Source: an uncultured Clostridia bacterium (GTDB lineage Bacteria; Bacillota; Clostridia; Lachnospirales; Lachnospiraceae). From it: DNA of 6,038 nucleotides. Under the pieces are notes generated by a model. It saw only the letters and a program-made list of their open reading frames with translations, had not been told where the DNA came from and did not search any database. Both the position numbers and the translations under genes were made by a program. Positions 1 through 6,038 of this stretch are shown piece by piece. The stretch spans positions 1-6,038 of the forward strand of contig CALZBV010000148.1 of assembly GCA_945622055.1 (NCBI GenBank). Reading direction: 5' to 3'. Numbering within the stretch: the first letter of the stretch is position 1; the number at the start of each line of letters is the position of its first letter.

Positions 1-320
1 GAAGCCTCCCGAGCGGGTATAACAAGGCGGTGGAAATTCAAAAGGCGGACGGATGGTATATTCTTGCAAAGGTAGGAAATGAGCTTCGTTACGGTAAGGC
101 AGACGGAGCGGATACTTCCGAAAGACTGACGGATTTCTCCGGAAAGGCAAAGAGTAAAACCTTTCTGGCAAGCAACATTTCAGAGCTGACATTTAATGTC
201 AACAGCTTCACGGAAGCAAAGAATTACGGATATGTATATATTACTTATAAATTTGCCTTTCAGGGAAAAAGCTATTCCACCAATTCCGTAGTTAATCTCA
301 GAAACGGAAAAATCAACTAG
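1..320 (+). CDS. C-terminal part of a probable type IV pilin-like (pseudopilin) protein, 5' end outside window
   Basis: The reading frame is open from base 3 to the TAG at 318-320, so this is the last 106 or so codons of a gene that begins upstream. The GTG at base 30 has no ribosome site before it and is read as an internal valine. The visible part is a short beta-rich tail: strands around GWYILAKV, then NISELTFNV, then YGYVYITYKFAFQGKSYS, ending in SVVNLRNGKIN. An alternating-strand tail ending in a 'gk-Y-x-x-x-x-x-V-x-LRN' pattern is what I associate with PilW/GspJ-like minor pilins of Lachnospiraceae, which are exported and cleaved by a prepilin peptidase. The diagnostic N-terminal prepilin helix is not in the window, so the call rests on the tail and on the neighbouring large secreted protein. 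The gene abuts the next one with an 11-base gap. An unrelated secreted beta-sandwich protein is the main alternative. Confidence 0.5.
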   Translation, partial: SLPSGYNKAVEIQKADGWYILAKVGNELRYGKADGADTSERLTDFSGKAKSKTFLASNISELTFNVNSFTEAKNYGYVYITYKFAFQGKSYSTNSVVNLRNGKIN

Positions 321-324
321 GAGG
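319..324 (+). promoter_or_regulatory. Ribosome binding site of the 1498-residue protein, overlapping the upstream stop codon
   Basis: AGGAGG lies 7 bases before the ATG at 332, an ideal spacing. Its first two bases are the last two of the upstream TAG stop. Ribosomes terminating on the pilin-like gene therefore sit on this site, which suggests translational coupling and also fixes the start of the downstream gene. Confidence 0.9.
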
Positions 325-331
325 TAGAAAC

Positions 332-3300
332 ATGAGTAGAGCAGTAAAAATCGCTTTGGGATGTCTCTTGTCTGCAGCTGTTGTTTTTACAAGTGTAACG
401 CATGCAGAGTTTTTTGGCGGAAGAAACAGGGTTGCGACTGCTGACGCAGTTTCGCCATACTTTGTTGACAGCAACGGAAAGATAGCGCTTCCGTCCAAGG
501 ATGCGACGCAAGCACGCGGTTCGGAGGGAAACCCGTTATTTATTCTGGAAATTGTTCCGTACGATGGTCTGGCTGAGTTTGGCTATCAGATTGCCGGCTG
601 TGAACCGGTGGACATGGACTGGATGGCATGGGAAGGAAAGGCACTTCCGGATAACGGTGCTTTAATTACCAATAAGAGTGTATTTGCCGGTTTCTGGGAG
701 GATGAGCTTCCGGCAGGCTATGACAAGCATCAGGAGGCGAAGTATCCGTATCTCGGTACCATGAAAATGACAACCGGAGAAGGAAACTATAAGGTTTCTG
801 ATTCAACGGATGAATATATCGAGATTAAAGACGAAGCGTATAGTGGTACACGGTATAAAAAAGATGGTGAGAATTTCGTTGAGGATACCGCAGGAGACTA
901 TCAGAAGGTCACGAAGCTGACCTTTGAGAAGGAAGAGAATGGTGGATATACGTTTACGCCGCTTAATGTTGCTGAAGTTCATGCCATGACATATGAGGAA
1001 AAAACGAAGTATGCGGATGTGGACATGGCAATGACAGAGGGCGAATCAATCAAGGTTGATCTTGGCGAAAAAAAGGCTTATGTCAATTACAGTGCTGCAC
1101 AGTATACGCATAAGAACCAGTTCTTAAAGTATGCGATTGGTCTCGCTTACGAAATGAAGGATGGAAAGCGTTACAACCGGGATCCGGAGGAGGTAGAACA
1201 GTTAGTTTCCGAGTATCATTCCGTTGTATATACGGTTACCCCGGAAGACCTGAATATGAACGTTGATTTAATCGATCTTGCGGATATGATTATTATCAGT
1301 GGAAGCGCAAAAATGGGTAACAAGCCGGATGATAAGTTTTTCCGCACAGATTTGTTTGGACACGATGATTCAACCAATCTTGGTAAGAAGATTTTAAATA
1401 AAACCGGTGCAGACTTTGTGAGCAACCCGATTGACTGGGAGGTTGCAAAGCGCATTTTTGCCAAAGCTACCGCTCCGGGGGCAGCTTGTCCGGTATTGAT
1501 TGAGACACAGTCCCGTACTGCAGGTCAGTCGGATAATACAAAGACCGTCAATTTTAAGAAGGTTTATTCTGACGGAAGCAGTGAAAATTCAACGATTTCC
1601 GGTACCCAGAATAATATGTATAAGCTTCTTCTGATGTTGCTTCAGATGGAGAATACGACGTTTTACCAGATGTTTGCTGATGCTGATGGTAAGGTACTCG
1701 ACGGTGCCAATTTCGGAGAAACTACACTTGACGGAACAACTCTGAAGAAAAAAGATGGTACTTCGCTTAAGACCGGTACCTTTAAGCTCAACCAGAGTGG
1801 AACCGGTGTGAAGTATTGGGAAAAAGAGCTGTTTTATCCTTATCACGTTGTTGCAAAGAGTGAGTTTGATACGGATGCCGAGAAAAGCAATGTACTCAAT
1901 ATGTTCGGTATTGCAAATAATAAAGAGCCATACAATTGGCAGTCCGGCGCAATGCAGACAGCCGTACGTGATTCCCTGTTCCAGTACGACGGCAGTAATC
2001 TTGCTTCCGATAAAATGCACGCGGATAAGATAGAAGACAAGACAGTTGCAACGGAAGACGATTTGTTCGGTTATGAGGTATATGATTTTATTCAGAATAC
2101 AGACCCGACGGGCTCCCGTCCTGCAAAGGTAGATACTGCGGATGTCATCTGGTATATGATGAACGGACTAAATTCCCCGGATAATCCGAACCTCCCGATT
2201 CATGCTGATATCAGGATTCTGGATGTGGAACCTGCTTCTGTTTATACGAAGGAGGCAACGTACTTTAAGACACTGTTTGGAGCACAGGGAAATCTGATTG
2301 GTAATGTTACCGTGGATCATATTAATACTGCAGAGCTGATTGGTAAGCGTCTGGAGCCGCTCGGCGAATACGATATGATTTTCATCGGAACGAATATTGG
2401 TGCGAATGATGATTATAATTTCCTTCCTTCCGGAATGATTTATTCACATACCGGAAAAACCATTGAAATCTCTGGCAAGAAGGGTATGTACAATATCCTT
2501 GGTTCCGGAGATGATAACATTGAGAAAAACTTTGCTTATTCGGGCAATGATATTACAAAGCTTGTTTTGGATAGGTTTACTGCCTGCAGAAACGAAGGAC
2601 TTCTGTTCATGTACGGTGACGGATTCTTTAATGATTATGATTTGACGAAAGCGGAAATCAGCGGAAGTATTGATCATAACTCGTATATGTTTGAATTTGC
2701 AAATGTTAATATCAGTAAGGCTTTGTATGAGAACGCATTTCAGCATGCATCGGACTATGGTGTATGGACGAGAGAGAAGAATAAGCTGAAGGCTTCTTTA
2801 GCAAACATTGTGGCAAAGCGTGTTCGTCTTGACTTTACCTCGGATCCGACCCGTTATGCGAAGCCGGATACGTATAAGGATATGTCAAAGTCGGATGCTG
2901 AGAATTACATCAACCCGAATGCAACCCAGACCCCGACGCTTGAATTTAAGTTTAAGTTGGATGCTCCGGCAGGGGTTCAATACAGTGTTCGTCTGTATAT
3001 GGATGCAAACGGAGATGGTACGTTTACCGAGAATGAGAATATTGGTGCAAGCGTATATCTCATGAAGACAGACGGTAACCGTGGTGCTCATGAGGGAAGT
3101 GGCAAGGTAGAAGGCGGAAAGGAATATATCTTACAGCGTGAAATTGAAGGTCGTATCGGCTCCATTAACTGGAAGCTGGATCTGGTTCGCAATGATGTAG
3201 TATACTGTACCATGAGCGGTCTTTCCGCAATCAAGGCACATAAGGCTGAGGATATTGATGACCTTCCGATCCTCCAGATTCTGCCGAAAAATCAGAAAAC

Positions 3301-4828
3301 ATCAGATGGTAAGGAAATTTTGCTTCCGGATGCGACGGATTTGGCGAATTATATCAGCAGTCATACGAACAGCAATTCCATTACGAAAAAGTTCCTTGAG
3401 GGAATCTATAACACGGATGGTACCAGTAAGATTAATGGTCTGAACATCACCTTTACCCGTTATAAGGAGGATGCGATTATTACTGCGGTACAGAATAAGG
3501 TTGGGTCAGGTGTCACTCCTACAGCAGATGACTATCTTGCATTTCTAAAAGACTATAAGATGGTTGTATCCGGTTTTGCAGATATGTATGACGGCATAAG
3601 CAATGCAGACCTTCTGGAGGCACTTGACCGTTACATGAAGCTCGGTTATGCGATTCTTTATACGCATGATAATTCCTCCTTTACCGGTGTATCCAACAGC
3701 AATCCTGCTGTATGGGGAAAGAATATGACGGATAAATTCCGTAATTCGTTTGGTATGGATCGTTATGATGTTATGCTTTACGGAGCAAATCAGCTGAGTG
3801 CAACCCGTGCCGATTATCCGTGGAAGTATTCGGATTCCGCTACAGACCGTTCCGACATGGTAAAGAAGAATAATTATCTTTTGATTCAGGGATACACCAA
3901 TGCTACTTTGTTACGTTTCCATAGTAAGGGTGGAAATAATGCAAATTCTTCTAAGATCAAAGTAATCAATGAAGGTGCGGTTACCTCATATCCGTATGAT
4001 ATTCCGGATATTGCAAGTACGGTTACGACCCATCCGCAGTATTTCCAGCTGAATATGGAGGATCCGAACATCAATGTTTGGTATACGGTTTACAGTAATT
4101 CCGGCACAAACTGGTACGATAAGACGTTCATGCGTATTGAAGGTGATGTAAGAAACAACTACTACATTTACAATATTGGCAACGTTACGTACTCCGGTGT
4201 GGGACACAACGGAAATCTGACCAATGATGAGGTTAAGCTCTTCATCAATACCTTCGTTGCAGCATACCGTGCAGCAGCTAAGGCAGTCAGCATCGTAGTG
4301 GTAAATGATGATGCAAGCGGTAAGGACGGAGAGTACTTCCTTTGCACGGATTTAGATTCTTCGGATGCATCCAAGCTGATTGGAAATGAGATTTATGAAA
4401 AGTATGCACTCCGGACTCATTCCGGTACGGAAGAGGGCGGATATACGTATACGAAGAAGTCTGATACAACGGGTGTTTCCAAGCGTGTGTACTTTTATAT
4501 CAAGGATAATAACAGTTACGGTAATGGACGATATACCCTAAAGACATCCGTAGCCGGAGTTACCTCGGCAGACGAGGACCTTGCAATTTACGCAAAGGAT
4601 GGAACCTTTGTCGGAACCTCTTCCGCATTCCGTTCCGGATACGGACACATCTATTACGTTGATGTACCGATTCATTTTGAGACGGTGGGCGGCAAGACCG
4701 CTGCAGCGCAGACGAAGGTAGAGTTTTCCATTACGCCGTGGTATACCGTAAATGGTGGCGTTACTTCACCGGGTTCTGAAATCAGTACTGTAACGATTAT
4801 GCCGAGAGGTTTGTTTAACCTTGATTAA
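332..4828 (+). CDS. Very large exported DUF5057-type protein, putative pilus-associated surface protein
   Basis: This 1498-residue protein starts at an ATG with AGGAGG 7 bases upstream. Residues 1-25 form a signal peptide: basic SRAVK, a hydrophobic core, and a likely cut after THA. I recognise the family as DUF5057 of Lachnospiraceae, function unknown, from hallmark stretches: LFILEIVPYDG (69-79), YKMVVSGFAD (1075-1084), AILYTHDNSSF (1107-1117), GMDRYDV (1141-1147), YYIYNIGNVTYSGVGH (1277-1292), LFINTFVAAYRA (1303-1314) and the end RGLFNLD. Three diverged repeats of strand motifs look Rossmann or class-I-amidotransferase-like: A at 71-76, 629-634 and 980-985; B at 318-324, 681-686 and 1076-1081; C at 387-391, 757-762 and 1107-1112. 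No GxCxG nucleophile elbow is visible, so a binding or structural role is more likely than catalysis. A beta-rich insert near 868-967 contains an EF-hand-like loop. Residues 1318-1498 are beta-rich and unassigned. There is no LPxTG or other C-terminal anchor. A role as pilus-tip protein or adhesin is inference from the pilin-like neighbour. Confidence 0.85.
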   Translation: MSRAVKIALGCLLSAAVVFTSVTHAEFFGGRNRVATADAVSPYFVDSNGKIALPSKDATQARGSEGNPLFILEIVPYDGLAEFGYQIAGCEPVDMDWMAWEGKALPDNGALITNKSVFAGFWEDELPAGYDKHQEAKYPYLGTMKMTTGEGNYKVSDSTDEYIEIKDEAYSGTRYKKDGENFVEDTAGDYQKVTKLTFEKEENGGYTFTPLNVAEVHAMTYEEKTKYADVDMAMTEGESIKVDLGEKKAYVNYSAAQYTHKNQFLKYAIGLAYEMKDGKRYNRDPEEVEQLVSEYHSVVYTVTPEDLNMNVDLIDLADMIIISGSAKMGNKPDDKFFRTDLFGHDDSTNLGKKILNKTGADFVSNPIDWEVAKRIFAKATAPGAACPVLIETQSRTAGQSDNTKTVNFKKVYSDGSSENSTISGTQNNMYKLLLMLLQMENTTFYQMFADADGKVLDGANFGETTLDGTTLKKKDGTSLKTGTFKLNQSGTGVKYWEKELFYPYHVVAKSEFDTDAEKSNVLNMFGIANNKEPYNWQSGAMQTAVRDSLFQYDGSNLASDKMHADKIEDKTVATEDDLFGYEVYDFIQNTDPTGSRPAKVDTADVIWYMMNGLNSPDNPNLPIHADIRILDVEPASVYTKEATYFKTLFGAQGNLIGNVTVDHINTAELIGKRLEPLGEYDMIFIGTNIGANDDYNFLPSGMIYSHTGKTIEISGKKGMYNILGSGDDNIEKNFAYSGNDITKLVLDRFTACRNEGLLFMYGDGFFNDYDLTKAEISGSIDHNSYMFEFANVNISKALYENAFQHASDYGVWTREKNKLKASLANIVAKRVRLDFTSDPTRYAKPDTYKDMSKSDAENYINPNATQTPTLEFKFKLDAPAGVQYSVRLYMDANGDGTFTENENIGASVYLMKTDGNRGAHEGSGKVEGGKEYILQREIEGRIGSINWKLDLVRNDVVYCTMSGLSAIKAHKAEDIDDLPILQILPKNQKTSDGKEILLPDATDLANYISSHTNSNSITKKFLEGIYNTDGTSKINGLNITFTRYKEDAIITAVQNKVGSGVTPTADDYLAFLKDYKMVVSGFADMYDGISNADLLEALDRYMKLGYAILYTHDNSSFTGVSNSNPAVWGKNMTDKFRNSFGMDRYDVMLYGANQLSATRADYPWKYSDSATDRSDMVKKNNYLLIQGYTNATLLRFHSKGGNNANSSKIKVINEGAVTSYPYDIPDIASTVTTHPQYFQLNMEDPNINVWYTVYSNSGTNWYDKTFMRIEGDVRNNYYIYNIGNVTYSGVGHNGNLTNDEVKLFINTFVAAYRAAAKAVSIVVVNDDASGKDGEYFLCTDLDSSDASKLIGNEIYEKYALRTHSGTEEGGYTYTKKSDTTGVSKRVYFYIKDNNSYGNGRYTLKTSVAGVTSADEDLAIYAKDGTFVGTSSAFRSGYGHIYYVDVPIHFETVGGKTAAAQTKVEFSITPWYTVNGGVTSPGSEISTVTIMPRGLFNLD
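3002..3037 (+). other. EF-hand-like calcium-binding loop within the large protein
   Basis: Residues 891-902 read DANGDGTFTENE. They match the 12-position calcium loop with D at 1, N at 3, D at 5, G at 6, T at 7, a hydrophobic F at 8 and E at 12. The loop sits between two predicted beta strands (SVRLYM before, IGASVYL after), not between helices. This is how single calcium loops occur in bacterial extracellular beta-domains. Calcium binding is inferred from the residue pattern only. Confidence 0.6.
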
Positions 4829-4835
4829 GTTTTCT

Positions 4836-4840
4836 GGAGG
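4836..4840 (+). promoter_or_regulatory. Ribosome binding site of the lipoprotein gene
   Basis: GGAGG stands 8 bases before the ATG at 4849, in the 20-base gap after the TAA at 4826-4828. The bases between are AT-rich (AATTTAA), leaving the start open. The site decides the lipoprotein start, which also gives a correctly placed signal peptide. Confidence 0.88.
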
Positions 4841-4848
4841 CAATTTAA

Positions 4849-6038
4849 ATGAGATTAAGAAAAATTCTTCCGGTTCTTACTGCAATGGTCATGCTGTCAG
4901 GGACACTGACAGCATGCGGCAAAGAACCGAACAAGGCGCTTCCGACCCTGGCACCAACACCAACACCAAAGAGTGAGGTAAAAGAGGGTCCTACCCCGAC
5001 GACGGCACCGGACCGGGATTACAAAAAGATTGTTGAACTCACAGGTGAGGATTACAATCAGACCGAGAATTTTACGATTAACAACGGAAAGCTTTCTGTG
5101 TTAAAGAAGGCCCATTCAGGACAGTATTCCTTTTGTTTGTCGGATCGTGAGTCTTCCGTAGCGGGGGCAACGATTAATTTTGTAAAGGTTACAGACGCCA
5201 AAACGGATGTCATTGGAAAGAAAGCACATATTGCGGTATGGGTTTATCAGGAAACGGGACAGGCTCAGACGTTTGACTGTACTCTGTCGGCAAAGCAGCA
5301 GGATAATACTTCTGTAACCCCGGTACATTTGGAGTATGCGAATATTCCTTCCGGTCAGTGGACACTTCTTGAGTCAGATCTTGCAGTTCCGGCGGGTGTA
5401 AAAGCTCCTACGGTTTCTGTTAACATGAGTTCCGCTTCGGATGATTTTTATTTTGACGATCTTCGTCTCAGCGTAGATACGAACAGTACGGTAGCCGCAT
5501 TAGAGACAGAGAATAAGGAAAAGGTAGAGGTTTTGCTCTATCGTTTTGAGAACGGACAGAAGTATTTTACCTCCAGGGGTGGTGCATCTCTGGATATTGT
5601 AAGCGGAGCGGCAGACGGCAGCGATTATCTTTCTGTTTCCGGACGTACTGCAAACTGGCATGGTGCACAGGTCGATGTTTCAAACTACGGGTTTGAAGGA
5701 AAAACGATTTCTGTTTCCTTTGATGCAAAACAGAAGGGGAATACAAAAGCAAAGGTTATCTGTACCTTTGAATTAAAGCGGGCAGGTTCGTCCGATACAG
5801 TTTATCAAAATGTCGGAATGACGGATACTCTTTCTGCTGATTCCTGGGGAAAGGGAAGTGGTACTTATGAGGTTCCGTCCGATACAGAGACTCTGGTTTT
5901 CTATTTTGAGACAGAGGGAACGGAGGATTTCTGTGTAGATAATGTCCTCATTACTACACTTGACCCTGCTTCTTTAGATACTACCAATATGAATCCGGAT
6001 GTGCGCGGTGTCGTTTCTGCAGATTCCGGTTCCCGTAT
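4849..6038 (+). CDS. Lipoprotein with two CBM22-like carbohydrate-binding modules, probably the N-terminal part of a xylanase (3' end outside window)
   Basis: The frame is open from the ATG at 4849 to the window edge, giving 396 visible residues. Residues 1-22 are a lipoprotein signal peptide (MRLRK, then a hydrophobic core) ending in the lipobox LTAC, with lipidated Cys23. The mature protein should be tethered to the outer face of the membrane. Residues 27-57 are a flexible linker with TPTP and PTPTTAP. Module 1 (about 58-210, closing strand FYFDDLRLSV) and module 2 (about 226-370, closing strand FCVDNVLITT) share one beta-sandwich pattern. Module 2 carries the CBM22 signature SGRTANWHG (264-272). 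It has Arg243, Trp270, Tyr319, Tyr352 and Glu354 at spacings that, from memory, match the xylan-binding residues of the Clostridium thermocellum Xyn10B CBM22. Tandem CBM22 modules usually precede a GH10 endo-1,4-beta-xylanase domain, which would lie beyond the right edge. That domain is inferred, not seen. A binding-only surface lipoprotein is the alternative. The 20-base gap to the preceding gene suggests the same operon. Confidence 0.82.
   Translation, partial: MRLRKILPVLTAMVMLSGTLTACGKEPNKALPTLAPTPTPKSEVKEGPTPTTAPDRDYKKIVELTGEDYNQTENFTINNGKLSVLKKAHSGQYSFCLSDRESSVAGATINFVKVTDAKTDVIGKKAHIAVWVYQETGQAQTFDCTLSAKQQDNTSVTPVHLEYANIPSGQWTLLESDLAVPAGVKAPTVSVNMSSASDDFYFDDLRLSVDTNSTVAALETENKEKVEVLLYRFENGQKYFTSRGGASLDIVSGAADGSDYLSVSGRTANWHGAQVDVSNYGFEGKTISVSFDAKQKGNTKAKVICTFELKRAGSSDTVYQNVGMTDTLSADSWGKGSGTYEVPSDTETLVFYFETEGTEDFCVDNVLITTLDPASLDTTNMNPDVRGVVSADSGSR
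4890..4916 (+). repeat. Perfect 11-bp inverted repeat (hairpin) inside the lipoprotein signal-peptide codons
   Basis: CATGCTGTCAG at 4890-4900 is the exact reverse complement of CTGACAGCATG at 4906-4916, with a GGACA loop. It covers codons 14-23 of the lipoprotein, and the 3' arm encodes the lipobox LTAC. The stem begins 41 bases downstream of the A of the start codon, outside the initiating ribosome's footprint. No U-run follows it, so it is not an intrinsic terminator. In mRNA it should form a stable stem-loop; as DNA it could be a dyad for a regulator. Which of these applies, if either, cannot be told from the sequence. Confidence 0.85.

Noticed and set aside
30..320. A separate 96-residue gene starting at the GTG at base 30
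   Set aside because: The frame is open all the way to the left edge and there is no ribosome site before the GTG, so this is the tail of a longer gene.
356..364. Possible lipobox at Cys11 of the large protein (ALGC)
   Set aside because: The cysteine comes after only a few hydrophobic residues and the hydrophobic core continues past it. The positions before it do not fit the L-[AS]-[GA]-C pattern, while a normal type I site occurs at THA.
485..499. Sortase-type motif (LPSKD, residues 53-57)
   Set aside because: It is near the N-terminus, does not match LPxTG, and is not followed by a hydrophobic segment and positive tail.
1589..2020. Minus-strand open frame of 143 codons inside the large gene
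   Set aside because: It lies wholly antisense to a well-supported coding region, has no ribosome site I can see, and its translation shows no recognisable domain. The other short overlapping frames on both strands are rejected for the same reason.
2107..2120. Short GACGG/CCGTC inverted repeat
   Set aside because: Only about five base pairs with a tiny loop inside coding sequence, expected by chance.
3002..3037. Dockerin domain (cellulosome attachment) suggested by the DxNxDG loop
   Set aside because: Dockerins have two such loops about 30 residues apart with following helices. Only one is present here and it is flanked by beta strands.
4890..4916. Intrinsic transcription terminator at the 11-bp hairpin
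   Set aside because: No U-rich run follows the stem (the next bases are CGGCAAAG), and it lies inside an open reading frame that continues for over 1.1 kb.

Overview
The window carries three co-directional plus-strand genes with almost no space between them. Strong GGAGG-type ribosome sites, low-to-mid GC codon use with a preference for CCG proline codons, and the protein families recognised point to a gut or rumen Firmicute, most likely a Lachnospiraceae relative. That assignment is inferred from family recognition and codon style, not from a marker gene.

Layout. Bases 1-320 hold the 3' end of a gene whose C-terminus resembles a type IV pilin-like (pseudopilin) protein. Its stop codon is embedded in the Shine-Dalgarno site of the next gene. 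Bases 332-4828 encode a 1498-residue exported protein that I recognise as a DUF5057-type protein of Lachnospiraceae. It has a signal peptide, three diverged Rossmann/amidotransferase-like repeats, an EF-hand-like calcium loop between repeats 2 and 3, and a C-terminal beta-rich region. After 20 bases, a third gene starts at 4849 and runs off the right edge. It encodes a lipoprotein with a Thr/Pro linker and two carbohydrate-binding modules. The second module looks like an intact xylan-binding CBM22; the first looks like the same fold with its ligand residues lost. This layout is typical of the front half of a GH10 xylanase, but no catalytic domain is inside the window.

How the genes may work together. 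The spacing (11 and 20 bases), the absence of any terminator or promoter-like gap, and the shared strand suggest one operon. The working hypothesis is a cell-surface system in which pilin-like proteins and a very large secreted protein act alongside a xylan-binding, possibly xylan-cutting, lipoprotein. The large protein might be a pilus-associated adhesin or tip protein. The link between pilus and fibre is inference; the domain content is read from the sequence.

The most unusual nucleotide-level feature is a perfect 11-bp inverted repeat with a 5-nt loop (4890-4916). It lies inside the lipoprotein's signal-peptide codons, and its 3' arm encodes the lipobox. No RNA genes, mobile elements, CRISPR arrays or non-coding stretches over 300 bases are present.
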